Source of the DNA: JAAETI01 sp964195945
Lineage (GTDB): Bacteria; Actinomycetota; Acidimicrobiia; Spongiisociales; UBA5794
Length of the DNA: 32,879 bases
Reading direction: 5' to 3'
Assembly: GCA_964195945.1 (NCBI GenBank)
Contig: CAXMRC010000174.1
Span: 1 to 32,879, forward strand
The notes beneath the pieces were generated by a model, which saw only the letters and a list, made by a program, of their open reading frames with translations, searched no databases and was not told the DNA's origin. Below, in pieces: positions 16,068 through 23,597 of the stretch; position 1 is the stretch's first letter; each line of letters begins with the position of its first letter. The position numbers were made by a program, and so were the translations under genes.

Positions 16068-16106
16068 TTAGACGGGCGTCTAAAACCGGGAATAGACGGA
16101 CCTCTA
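16068..16106 (+). promoter_or_regulatory. Pair of operator-like palindromes before the short-chain dehydrogenase gene
   Basis: TTAGACGGGCGTCTAA (16068-16083) is an inverted repeat with six-base arms. TAGACGGACCTCTA (16093-16106) repeats its left arm with a partial right arm. Their centres are 24 bases apart, about two helical turns on the same face. A possible -10 TACAGT (16115-16120) is 16 bases past TAGACG, so the second site would overlap the -35. This looks like the target of a dimeric repressor. Confidence 0.6.
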
Positions 16107-16148
16107 GAAGTGCTTACAGTCCATATCTATCCCGAGGAGGGAAACGAA

Positions 16149-17117
16149 ATGGGCAACCCACAAAGCCGCACCGCCCTTGTGACCGGCACTACTTCTGGTC
16201 TTGGCTATGAGACCGCAGCACAACTAGCCGAACAGGGATACGGGCGTGTCATCGTCACCGGCAGAACCCCTGAGAAGATTCAGATGGCTATCGATAGGCT
16301 CGTTACCCGGACCGGCGCCGAAGTGTTCGAAGCGCTTGTCGTCGACAATGATGATCTGGAAACAGTCGAAGCAGCGACGACCACGCTGGCCACGCGCGGC
16401 GGCCAAATTGATGTTGCTGTTCTCAATGCAGGGATTGCACCGCCAAAGGAGATCCTGAGAACAGCGGGTGGGCTTGAGTCGACGGTGGCGGCGAGCCTGA
16501 TCGGACATCACCTATTGACGATGCGGCTGCTCGAGAAGGATTTGCTGAGCGACACAGCACGAATCGTGATCGCCGGCTCCGAAGCCGCCCGCGGCGACGT
16601 TCCTACGTTCAAGCCCGTGGATCTCAACGCGCTGGCCGCAAAGCACTTTGCTGGGGACCTCGAGGCGGCCATCGAGACCCAGATGCGAATGGAGCAACCG
16701 GCGACCTACAAGCCATCCGATACCTATGCGACGGCCAAGGTCTTTGTCGCCTGGTGGGCTGCCGAGTTGTCCAGGGTTCTTCCAGCAGGCATGACGGTCA
16801 ACGCGGTATCTCCGGGGAGCACCCCCGACACAAATGCCATCAACAATGCGCCGTTCTTCATGCGGAGGGTGATGGTGCCCATGTTCAAGCTGCTGCCTGG
16901 GATGTCGCATTCAGTTGCCGACGGAGCCTCGAGGTATCTCGAGGTAGCCGGCTACGGGCCAAACATCACCGGCAAGTTCTTTGCCAGCAAGCCAAAGAAG
17001 ATGACGGGTCCGTTGACCGAGATCCAGATGGATCACATCGACGACAGAGACGGGCAGCAGGCTTTGTGGAACGTGACGTCCCGGGTTGTTGGCGACGTTG
17101 GCTATAAGGCAGCCTGA
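16149..17117 (+). CDS. Short-chain dehydrogenase/reductase family protein
   Basis: This 322-residue Rossmann-fold oxidoreductase has the cofactor motif TGTTSGLG (about residues 12-19), VLNAGIAPP as the NAG motif, a catalytic serine in IAGSEAA and the YATAK catalytic Tyr-Lys motif. An arginine in VTGRTP after the second strand suggests NADP(H). It is longer than a minimal SDR, with an insert before YATAK and a long C-terminus, somewhat like the protochlorophyllide-reductase/retinol-dehydrogenase-like branch. ATG 16149 follows GAGGAGGG with a seven-base spacer; an upstream in-frame start at 16110 lacks one. Two operator-like palindromes precede it, so it is probably an inducible single gene. 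Substrate unknown. Confidence 0.92.
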   Translation: MGNPQSRTALVTGTTSGLGYETAAQLAEQGYGRVIVTGRTPEKIQMAIDRLVTRTGAEVFEALVVDNDDLETVEAATTTLATRGGQIDVAVLNAGIAPPKEILRTAGGLESTVAASLIGHHLLTMRLLEKDLLSDTARIVIAGSEAARGDVPTFKPVDLNALAAKHFAGDLEAAIETQMRMEQPATYKPSDTYATAKVFVAWWAAELSRVLPAGMTVNAVSPGSTPDTNAINNAPFFMRRVMVPMFKLLPGMSHSVADGASRYLEVAGYGPNITGKFFASKPKKMTGPLTEIQMDHIDDRDGQQALWNVTSRVVGDVGYKAA

Positions 17118-17135
17118 CAGGTCTCAAAGCAAACA

Positions 17136-17165
17136 GAAGGGGCCCGGCGTTACCCGGGCCCCTTC
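17136..17165. terminator. Hairpin terminator between convergent genes
   Basis: GAAGGGGCCCGG (17136-17147) pairs perfectly with CCGGGCCCCTTC (17154-17165) across a six-base loop. It lies 18 bases past the dehydrogenase stop and 20 bases past the end of the convergent DUF4870 gene, so it can serve both. Confidence 0.88.
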
Positions 17166-17185
17166 CGCGTGGCGCATCGGTAGGA

Positions 17186-17545
17186 CTATGAAACGAACCT
17201 CATAGTCATGGGGTAGCGGTAGTACTCACCAGAGGAGGCCCGCAGCGCACCGCGGATCACCAAGACAAACCAGGTGATCAACACTGCAGGGAGAAGAATC
17301 AATCCGACAAGGACGATGATGCTGAGTGCCGCCAAGGCTCCGTAGATCATGAACGAGATGTTGAAGTTCAACGCTTCTTTGGCATGAAACTCCGCATACG
17401 GATCGTCACGGCGGAGCAGCCACATAACCAGAGGGCCGACCACGGAAGGGATTCCAGCAAAAGTGACAAATGCTGATAGATGGCTCAGCGTTGCCCAATT
17501 GCGGGTGTCGGACGTTACTTGAGGATGGGAGGATTGTGCGGTCAT
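17186..17545 (-). CDS. DUF4870 family membrane protein
   Basis: This 119-residue protein is predicted to span the membrane three times. After a short hydrophilic N-terminus (NWATLSHLSAFVTFAGIPSVVGP) comes the characteristic WLLRRDDPYAEFHAKEALNFNISF motif of the DUF4870/Tic20-like family, then two hydrophobic helices ending VIRGALRASSGEYYRYPMTMRF. The ATG at 17545 has a GAGG about seven bases upstream. A longer reading adds an unlikely N-terminus. The family's function is unknown. It is divergent from the nicotinamidase gene, with about 150 bases between them. Confidence 0.9.
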   Translation of the reverse strand: MTAQSSHPQVTSDTRNWATLSHLSAFVTFAGIPSVVGPLVMWLLRRDDPYAEFHAKEALNFNISFMIYGALAALSIIVLVGLILLPAVLITWFVLVIRGALRASSGEYYRYPMTMRFVS

Positions 17546-17697
17546 GGTGCGCCTCGTTTCAGGATGGGCTCTGTACAACGACCATGCCCCAGGCAGCATG
17601 CGACAGCCATCGGGTGTCTCCCTGGTTCGACCCTGATAAGCCCTGAGATCGAAAGGGTCATAGAGACCCGACTGGTGCCAGTAGTTATCATCCTCAT

Positions 17698-18294
17698 ATG
17701 CCAGAAATCAGCTACGACCGGGAAACAGCGCTTGTCGTCATTGACGTGCAGAACGACTTTGCCGACCGCAACGGAGGCTTGTACGTGGTTGGCGGCGAGG
17801 ACGTCGTGCCCGTGATCAATGCGCAAATAGCCGCGGCGAGAAGTGCCGGGGCCCGTGTCGTGTATACCGCCGACTGGCATCCGCCATCTACCCCGCATTT
17901 CGCAAAGGACGGGGGAGTCTGGCCGGTGCATTGTGTCGGTGACACCTGGGGCGCTGAGTTCCACCCGAATCTCGTTGTTGATGGCCCGGTCGTCCGCAAG
18001 GGGACTGGCGGCGAGGACGGCTACTCCGGCTTTTCAATGAAGGACCCTGTGGGCGACGCCATCACCTCGACCGGCCTGCGTAGCCAGTTGGATCGCTGGG
18101 GGATCGCCAAGGTAGTCGTATGCGGCCTAGCTACTGATTACTGCGTCAAGGCAACCGTGCTCGACGGGGTGGACGCCGGTTATCAGGTGACGTTGTTGTC
18201 TGCAGCAGTGTGTGCTGTCGATTTGGAGGCAGGCGACGGAGATCGGGCACTCGCCGCAATGGCTGCAGCCGGCTGTGGCCTGTCGGGGCCCTAG
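17698..18294 (+). CDS. pncA: Nicotinamidase / isochorismatase-fold amidohydrolase
   Basis: The 198-residue protein shows the nicotinamidase catalytic triad: Asp 16 in VVIDVQNDF, Lys 101 in VVRKGTGG and nucleophile Cys 149 in GLATDYCVKAT. Metal ligands lie in TADWHPPSTPHF (Asp 59, His 61, His 67). The WPVHCVGDTWGAEF segment is typical of PncA. It would deamidate nicotinamide to nicotinate for NAD salvage, a cytosolic role. No partner salvage gene is adjacent. The ATG is preceded by no strong ribosome binding site. The 152 bases upstream, shared with the divergent DUF4870 gene, hold short inverted repeats such as GGGTC-ATAGA-GACCC but no assignable promoter. Confidence 0.93.
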   Translation: MPEISYDRETALVVIDVQNDFADRNGGLYVVGGEDVVPVINAQIAAARSAGARVVYTADWHPPSTPHFAKDGGVWPVHCVGDTWGAEFHPNLVVDGPVVRKGTGGEDGYSGFSMKDPVGDAITSTGLRSQLDRWGIAKVVVCGLATDYCVKATVLDGVDAGYQVTLLSAAVCAVDLEAGDGDRALAAMAAAGCGLSGP

Positions 18295-18360
18295 CGCGGC
18301 AGTCGACCTGGTTTGTTGAACAATCGATAAGGCAGCTCGGTTAGGTCAGGAGGATTGACC

Positions 18361-19656
18361 ATGTACCAGCCAGAACTTGAGACGATGAGCCCGGCTGCAA
18401 AGTATCAGCTACAGACCGAGCGGCTCATAGCTCTGATTGATCGGCTCAAGACGTCCGAAGTGCCGTATTGGCGGGAGAAGATGTCCAATGTGGCCACGGT
18501 CAATTCGATCGATGACATTGCCAGCCTGCCGTTCACGGTGAAGTCGGAGATGAGAGATACTTTCCCGTACGGGATGCTGACGGTTCCGATCGCGAACTGC
18601 AGCCGGATCCACGCTTCGTCTGGGACGTCTGGCAAGCCGACGGTCGTCGCCTACACCGCCCGTGATCTGGATGTTTTCGCCGAGGTCAATGCCCGTGCCC
18701 TCGGATGTGCGGGAGCTCGTCCCAACGATGTTTTTCACAACGCATACGGCTACGGGCTCTTCACCGGTGGTCTTGGCCTCCACGGTGGAGCCGAACGTTT
18801 TGGCGTAACCGTTGTACCCGCCTCAGGGGGAAACGCAGCTTTCCAGGTCGAGCTGCTTGCCGATCTTGGCGCCCGTGGATTCAGCGCGACCCCTTCGTTC
18901 TCGCTACTGCTTGCGGAGCGAGCGGAGGCGGCCGGGCTTATGGATCGGATCAAAGTCGAGTACGGAATCCTTGGTGCGGAGCCATGGTCCGAGTCGATGC
19001 GCACCAAGATCGAAGACGCATGGGGGATTGACGCGCTCGACATCTACGGTCTCTCCGAGATCATCGGCCCCGGTGTTGCCATGGAATCGGTGGCAGCTAA
19101 GGGGGCTCCTTTCATCTTCGATGATCATTTCTACCCTGAGATCATCGATTCGTTGACCGGTGATCTGGTTCCCGACGGCATCCAAGGCGAGCTTGTACTG
19201 ACGACACTTACTAAGGAAGGCTTGCCGGTCATTCGCTATCGCACCGGGGACATCACTCGCTTTGTAAGCGAGCCATTGGCATGCGGACGCACCTTCCGAC
19301 GCATGGATCGGATAAGGGGCAGGGCAGATGACATGCTGATCATTCGCGGTGTCAACGTCTTCCCCTCGGAGATCGAGTCGGTTGTGCTCGGAGAGTCCGG
19401 CGTATCCGGGCAGTGGGCGATCGTCCTTGACAAACGGGGCACTCTGGTCGAGATGGTGGTGCGGTGTGAACTTGCGTCAGCACAGGACATCCCGCAACGA
19501 GACCAGATCCGCGAGCGTCTCGAGAAAGCGCTACACAGCCGTCTGCGTTCGCGAACGACAGTTCTTATTGGGGATCCCGGGTCTATGCCAAGATCCGAGG
19601 TTGGCAAGGCCAAGAGGGTCTTCGAACAGGTCGACGACCGCGACCCTGTGGGGTAG
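18361..19656 (+). CDS. paaK: Phenylacetate-CoA ligase family AMP-forming enzyme
   Basis: At 431 residues this is the length of PaaK. The ATP-binding P-loop ASSGTSGKPTVV lies at about residues 84-95, and VPYWREKM, DIASLPFTVKSEMRDTFPYGM and IYGLSEIIGPGVA are signature PaaK segments. The hinge YRTGDITRF and the C-terminal domain with GRADDMLIIRGVNVFPSEIE follow. It activates an aryl or acyl carboxylate to its CoA thioester. ATG 18361 is chosen since GGAGGA sits six bases upstream; the in-frame TTG two codons earlier touches that site. No paa ring-oxidation genes are near, so phenylacetate as substrate is uncertain. In anaerobes such paralogues often form indoleacetate or phenylacetate CoA esters with 2-oxoacid ferredoxin oxidoreductases. 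Confidence 0.92.
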   Translation: MYQPELETMSPAAKYQLQTERLIALIDRLKTSEVPYWREKMSNVATVNSIDDIASLPFTVKSEMRDTFPYGMLTVPIANCSRIHASSGTSGKPTVVAYTARDLDVFAEVNARALGCAGARPNDVFHNAYGYGLFTGGLGLHGGAERFGVTVVPASGGNAAFQVELLADLGARGFSATPSFSLLLAERAEAAGLMDRIKVEYGILGAEPWSESMRTKIEDAWGIDALDIYGLSEIIGPGVAMESVAAKGAPFIFDDHFYPEIIDSLTGDLVPDGIQGELVLTTLTKEGLPVIRYRTGDITRFVSEPLACGRTFRRMDRIRGRADDMLIIRGVNVFPSEIESVVLGESGVSGQWAIVLDKRGTLVEMVVRCELASAQDIPQRDQIRERLEKALHSRLRSRTTVLIGDPGSMPRSEVGKAKRVFEQVDDRDPVG

Positions 19657-19725
19657 ATGTTGGCGAGCTTGCGGGCGAGGGCTTCGACCCTCATCGTCCC
19701 CATCTGACCATTACCCTGGATTGCC

Positions 19726-20559
19726 GTGGCCATTCTTCTCGCCCTCGCTGCTGCTGCCCTCTCCGGATCGGGCGACTTTCTGGGTGGTTTTGCGAGCCGG
19801 CGCGGCAGAGTGATGTCCGTTGTTCTTACCAATCATGTCGCTGGTGTCTTCACCGTGCTCATGCTTGGTCCGCTGTTTGGCGGAAACCTTGACGGGCGGA
19901 CGATTCTCTGGGGATCCTTGGCCGGCTTGAGCGGGTCCTTCGCAGTTATTGCGCTTTACAGCGGGTTTGCCAAAAGCAGTATCGCCGTCGTCTCGCCGAT
20001 CGCAGCTGTTGGCGCAGGGGTGTGGCCGGCCCTGTGGCAGATCCTGCGGGGCGACGTACCGGGGGTTGTTGTCCTAGTCGGGTTGGTCTTCGGTCTGGTG
20101 GCCATATGGACCATCAGCAGTGGCGGTCATGTCCACGAAACCGAGGACGTTGGTGCCGGCGTCGTATTCGGGGCACTCGCCGGGCTCGGTTTTGGCGGTC
20201 TCCTCATCTGTCTCAGCCTTGCCTCGGAATCGTCCGGAATATGGGCACTGCTTCCGGCACGAGTCGTTGGCTCCCTCGTTCTTCTGGTGATCCTCGTCTC
20301 GACGGGCCGGACGTTGGTGCCGGTGCGTGGTTCGCTGATTCCGAGCGTGAGTGCAGGTGTGCTGGTGACGTTGGGCAACGGTCTCTTCGTTGTCGCTACG
20401 ACGAAAGGCTCGCTTGCTGTTGTGTCAGTGCTTGCAGCGATGTTTCCTGCCGCGACGGTCGTTCTGGCCTGGCTGGTCTTGGGGGAACGATTGACACCGC
20501 AGCGACGGGTCGGTCTGGCTTTGGCGCTGGTTGCGGTCGGTCTCGTGGCCGGCGGGTGA
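19726..20559 (+). CDS. EamA/DMT family transporter
   Basis: This 277-residue membrane protein has about ten hydrophobic segments arranged as two EamA repeats, from AILLALAAAALSGSGDFLGGF at the N-terminus to the second repeat ending VVLAWLVLGERLTPQRRVGLALALVAVGLV, the usual EamA C-terminal signature. It is probably a drug/metabolite exporter of unknown substrate. The GTG start has only a weak ribosome binding site. It begins 69 bases after the ligase gene on the same strand and may be cotranscribed with it. A hairpin lies 18 bases beyond the stop. Confidence 0.9.
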   Translation: MAILLALAAAALSGSGDFLGGFASRRGRVMSVVLTNHVAGVFTVLMLGPLFGGNLDGRTILWGSLAGLSGSFAVIALYSGFAKSSIAVVSPIAAVGAGVWPALWQILRGDVPGVVVLVGLVFGLVAIWTISSGGHVHETEDVGAGVVFGALAGLGFGGLLICLSLASESSGIWALLPARVVGSLVLLVILVSTGRTLVPVRGSLIPSVSAGVLVTLGNGLFVVATTKGSLAVVSVLAAMFPAATVVLAWLVLGERLTPQRRVGLALALVAVGLVAGG

Positions 20560-20577
20560 AGGGGCTGGAACGAGGAA

Positions 20578-20601
20578 GGGAGCCGGCTTGCGCCGGCTCC
20601 C
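20578..20601. terminator. Hairpin terminator between convergent transporter genes
   Basis: GGGAGCCGGC (20578-20587) pairs perfectly with 20592-20601 across a TTGC loop, 18 bases past the EamA stop and 35 bases past the end of the convergent uracil permease. A weaker hairpin, GCCCA...TGGGC, follows at 20604-20619. Confidence 0.85.
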
Positions 20602-20636
20602 AAGCCCAATTGGATGGGCGATCCTGGAGACTTGTC

Positions 20637-21869
20637 CTAGGACTTCGTCTCCGAAGGCATTGCGATCTCTACTTCTTCAGTATCCATCGGAAGTATCAGG
20701 TTTGCAACCACGCCGATAACGGCAGCGAGAGCAAGACCGGAGACCGGCACATCACCGATGTTGACCAGCCCGGGGCTGACCCCAATACCAAAGACCAGGA
20801 TGAGACCAACAACAATCATGTTGCGACTCTTCTTGAAGTCAACCTGTCCCTCGACCAGCGTCCGCATACCGACTGATGCGATCATGCCGAAGAGCACGAC
20901 CGACAACCCACCCAGCACAGGTACCGGGATCGTCCGCAGCAGTGCGGCCAGTTTCGGGACCAGCCCCATGAAGATCGCAAACCCAGCACCGATACGAATG
21001 ATGGCCGGGTCGTACACCTTGGTAACGGCCAGAACGCCCGTATTCTCGGAATACGTCGTGTTCGGTGGACCACCGACCAGACCGGCGAATAGGGTGGCGA
21101 TACCGTCGCCGAGCAGGGTTCGATTGAGACCGGGCTCCTTGAAGAAGTCCTTGCCGACCACGCGGCCGTTGGCAAGGATGTCGCCGACGTGCTCGATCAT
21201 CGTCACAAACGCAATAGGAGCAATCAACGCGATCGCCGCCCACTCGATGTTGCCAAGGCCCCAAGTCATATCCGGCCAACCGATCCAGTCGGCTTCCGTT
21301 ACAGCGTCGAAGCTGTAGTCGGCGTAGAAGATGACAGCCGAGATATATCCAACGACTGCACCCGTCAAGATCGGAAGCATCTTGAAGAGGCCCTTGAAGT
21401 AGATCGCGGCAACCAGAGTTGCGGCCAACGTCACAATTGCCAGCCACCACGTACCGGAGGCCATGCCGATGGCTACTGGCGCCAGGGTGATACCGATGAC
21501 AACAATGACGGGACCGGTGACGATCGGCGGAAAGATCCGTCGGATCACATCGGAGCCCACAAAAGTGACAACGACTGACATTCCGAGGTAGATGAAGGCG
21601 GCACCGATGATGCCTGCGCCGATCGACTCCCAGGTATAGCCACGCTCGACCCCGGTCACGATGACTGGAATGAACGCAAACGACGAACCCAGGAATACCG
21701 GGACCATCTGCTTCGTAACAAGGTGGAACAAAAGCGTTCCGACGCCTGCTGCTAGAAGCGCGACAGACGGGTTCAGTCCGGTGAGCAGCGGTACAAGCAC
21801 CGTTGCTCCGAACATAGCGATGGTGTGCTGCAGACCCAGCACAACCTTCTTTTGCATCGTCAGTTCCAT
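20637..21869 (-). CDS. uraA: Uracil permease (NCS2/NAT family)
   Basis: This 410-residue protein has the multi-helix (about 12-14) NAT layout. LGLQHTIAMFGATVLVP in the first helix carries the QH motif. FVTMIEHVGDI supplies the first substrate-contacting Glu. GGPPNTTYSENTGVLAVT is the NAT signature with the second Glu, of the form seen in uracil rather than xanthine carriers. It should import uracil by proton symport. The ATG is preceded by GAGAGGAAG. A 200-base leader with stacked hairpins and an intrinsic terminator precedes it, so expression is probably controlled by attenuation. The DUF35/thiolase/molybdenum hydroxylase operon lies just upstream on the same strand. Confidence 0.95.
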   Translation of the reverse strand: MELTMQKKVVLGLQHTIAMFGATVLVPLLTGLNPSVALLAAGVGTLLFHLVTKQMVPVFLGSSFAFIPVIVTGVERGYTWESIGAGIIGAAFIYLGMSVVVTFVGSDVIRRIFPPIVTGPVIVVIGITLAPVAIGMASGTWWLAIVTLAATLVAAIYFKGLFKMLPILTGAVVGYISAVIFYADYSFDAVTEADWIGWPDMTWGLGNIEWAAIALIAPIAFVTMIEHVGDILANGRVVGKDFFKEPGLNRTLLGDGIATLFAGLVGGPPNTTYSENTGVLAVTKVYDPAIIRIGAGFAIFMGLVPKLAALLRTIPVPVLGGLSVVLFGMIASVGMRTLVEGQVDFKKSRNMIVVGLILVFGIGVSPGLVNIGDVPVSGLALAAVIGVVANLILPMDTEEVEIAMPSETKS

Positions 21870-21892
21870 TTACTCTTCCTCTCCCACGAAAA

Positions 21893-21924
21893 ATGAGAGC
21901 CACCCCATCTGGAGTGGCTCTCAT
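21893..21924 (-). terminator. Intrinsic terminator (attenuator) in the uraA leader
   Basis: On the minus strand ATGAGAGCCAC and GTGGCTCTCAT form a perfect 11-bp stem with a ten-base loop (arms 21914-21924 and 21893-21903), followed at once by a run of U residues. It ends about 20 bases before the uraA start codon, so it precedes the gene it would silence rather than following one. This is the best U-tract terminator in the window. Confidence 0.88.
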
Positions 21925-21996
21925 ACCTGCCCGTCGGGTTTGTTACCCGAACCCGGTCTACAACCGGGATTGTGATTTGTGTCCCGCTAGACGGTA
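21925..21996 (-). ncRNA. Structured uraA leader, candidate riboswitch or attenuator aptamer
   Basis: Just upstream of the attenuator the minus-strand RNA can form a three-way arrangement. CCGUC/GACGG (21994-21990 with 21935-21931) may close the domain. CCCGGU-UGUAG-ACCGGG (21968-21952) and CGGGU-AACAA-ACCCG (21949-21935) form two adjacent hairpins. An alternative CCG/CGG hairpin and a GGGA/UCCC pairing could compete. It matches no riboswitch class I know; the PyrR-binding loop consensus and purine riboswitch core are not evident. The position before a base permease suggests sensing of a nucleobase or nucleotide. The remaining part of the gap (21997-22074) includes a GGGGA...UCCCC hairpin near 22000-22025 that could end the upstream operon. 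Confidence 0.55.
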
Positions 21997-22074
21997 ATGG
22001 AGGACAGGGGAGACCGATGGTCCCTCCCCATCTTCCGACCGTAGCAAGATGCCGTCCTGTGGCAATGGCTCGGG

Positions 22075-22422
22075 TCATGCGGCGGTGAACACCATCCCGT
22101 AGTAGTTGTCGTAGGTCTCCTTACGAACTACTTCTACGGAGCCCTTGACAGCCATACCGATCTTGGGATCATCTATCTGGAGTTGACCCAACATCCGCAT
22201 CCCGTTCTCTAGCTCGACAATGCCGAGGCCAAGAGTAGCCACGTCATACTGAGCAGGCAGATTGTAAACCGTGGTGTAGGTCAACAATTTGCCGTTCTTG
22301 GGCAGCGGAACTGTGTCGAACTCGAAGTAATCGTTCTGTTTGCATCCCTTGCACACCATACGGAATGGGTAATGCATCGTTCCGCACAGACGACACTTGT
22401 ACGCATATATTTCGCGTGCCAT
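22075..22422 (-). CDS. DUF35 Zn-ribbon/OB-fold protein (thiolase partner)
   Basis: This 115-residue protein has a rubredoxin-like zinc ribbon, YKCRLCGTMHYPFRMVCKGC (residues 8-27, four cysteines), followed by an OB fold (LLTYTTVYNLP, ATLGLGIVELENGMRMLGQL). In archaeal acetoacetyl-CoA thiolase/HMG-CoA synthase complexes and in other bacterial thiolase pairs, DUF35 proteins bind CoA and bridge the partner enzymes. The ATG at 22422 follows GGGAGGAC, and its A is the last base of the thiolase TGA stop, so the two are translationally coupled. A longer reading has an unlikely Arg-rich N-terminus. It probably works as the obligate partner of the adjacent thiolase-fold protein. Confidence 0.93.
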   Translation of the reverse strand: MAREIYAYKCRLCGTMHYPFRMVCKGCKQNDYFEFDTVPLPKNGKLLTYTTVYNLPAQYDVATLGLGIVELENGMRMLGQLQIDDPKIGMAVKGSVEVVRKETYDNYYGMVFTAA

Positions 22423-23597
22423 CAGTCCTCCCTCACAAATGTGAGACAAACAACGTTGTTGCCGAATCCGCCGAAGTTCAGGGTGAGGCCGACTTTGGCG
22501 CCCTCCACCTGTCGCTTGCCGCCGTCTCCGCGTAACTGGGTGACGATCTCCCATGCTTGAGCGACACCGGTCGCTCCAACCGGGTGACCACGCCCCTTCA
22601 GCCCGCCACCGACGTTGATCGGGATCCTGCCACCGAGGGCGGTCTCGCCCTTCTCCAGCCCGATGTGACCTTCGCCCTTGGGGAAGAAGCCGACCTCTTC
22701 GCTCTCAGCGATCTCAAGGATCGTGAAAGCGTCATGCAGTTCAGCAACGTCGACATCGTCGGGAGTGAGCCCTGCCATCTCGAAGGCATCTTTGGCTGCC
22801 TTGCGTACGGCCAACAAGTCAGTTGGCTCTTCGCGCTCGAAAACGGCGTGTGTGTCAGTGGCCTGACCGATGCCGCTCAGCCTGATCAATGGTCGGCCCA
22901 GCTCCATGGCCTTCTCTTTCGAGACCAGAATGATGGCGGCACCACCGTCAGAAACGGGGCAGGCGTCGAAGAACCGGAGCGGCTCTGCGACGTATGGATT
23001 GTTGGTCATCGCCTCGGGAGAATCGAGGATTCCCTCCATGGTGATCCCCTGCTGCAAGTGGGCCCACACGTTGTTGAGCGCGGCGTTCTGGTTCTTGACG
23101 CCGACCATGGCGAGGTGACGTTCGGTGACGCCGTACTTCTCCATGTAGAGCCGGGTGAACATCGCAGCATGCGCCGGAAGCGTCACGCCATAGATGTACT
23201 CGGCCAACGGATGGGTCAGCGTTGCGACGAAGTCGGTTGCTTCGAGGTTGTTGACCTCACGCATCCGCTCTACGCCGGCAACAAGGACAACGTCGTCCAT
23301 GCCAGAGGCCACTGCCTGGAAACCGGCCTTGATGGCTGCTGCTCCGGAAGCGGGACCGTTCTCGATGGCGGCCGCACCTGCTGGCAGAAGGCTGAGGCTG
23401 TCGGCGACCGCGCTGGCGAGAGCCGTCTGATGGTTGACCCTCGGGGCACCCATGTTTGCCACGTACAACTGATCGACTTCGGTAACGCCTGCATCCTTGA
23501 GGGCCATCATCGATGCGTAGGCAGCGATCTCGGATAGCGGATACTCAAGCCGGGTGAAGGTGGTTATGCCGATCCCCGCTACGTATACGTCACGCAT
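22422..23597 (-). CDS. Thiolase-fold protein lacking the nucleophilic cysteine
   Basis: At 391 residues this is a full-length SCP-x/archaeal-type thiolase. The N-terminal VYVAGIGITTFTRLE, the ELHDAFTILE segment, the GGGLKGRGHPVGATG histidine motif and the C-terminal LNFGGFGNN are all intact. Where the acyl-accepting cysteine normally sits (Glu-Ala-Ala-Cys-Ala-Ser-Gly), the protein reads Glu-Asn-Gly-Pro-Ala-Ser-Gly, with Pro at residue 82 (codon CCC, 23354-23352). Ordinary thiolysis through a covalent acyl-enzyme is therefore unlikely. It may be a non-decarboxylating CoA-ester lyase, an aldolase-like Ltp-type enzyme or a structural subunit; these are inferences. It is coupled to a DUF35 partner downstream and overlaps the unknown gene upstream by eight bases. 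Confidence 0.93.
   Translation of the reverse strand: MRDVYVAGIGITTFTRLEYPLSEIAAYASMMALKDAGVTEVDQLYVANMGAPRVNHQTALASAVADSLSLLPAGAAAIENGPASGAAAIKAGFQAVASGMDDVVLVAGVERMREVNNLEATDFVATLTHPLAEYIYGVTLPAHAAMFTRLYMEKYGVTERHLAMVGVKNQNAALNNVWAHLQQGITMEGILDSPEAMTNNPYVAEPLRFFDACPVSDGGAAIILVSKEKAMELGRPLIRLSGIGQATDTHAVFEREEPTDLLAVRKAAKDAFEMAGLTPDDVDVAELHDAFTILEIAESEEVGFFPKGEGHIGLEKGETALGGRIPINVGGGLKGRGHPVGATGVAQAWEIVTQLRGDGGKRQVEGAKVGLTLNFGGFGNNVVCLTFVRED

Noticed and set aside
19657..19725. Possible 16-codon frame between paaK and the EamA gene
   Set aside because: No ribosome binding site and no evidence of coding; treated as a spacer.
20022..20876. 284-codon plus-strand frame over the EamA gene and the uraA end
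   Set aside because: Out-of-frame reading through a terminator into a convergent gene; not protein-like.
20839..21924. 361-codon minus-strand frame over uraA
   Set aside because: It is an alternative frame of uraA giving an Arg/Cys/His-rich product; the permease frame has all NAT motifs.
21925..21996. Purine riboswitch or PyrR-binding site
   Set aside because: The three-way arrangement is reminiscent, but the conserved core bases of either class are not visible.
22557..23537. 326-codon plus-strand open frame opposite the thiolase gene
   Set aside because: It is a shadow of the thiolase; the translation has no domain and no ribosome binding site.
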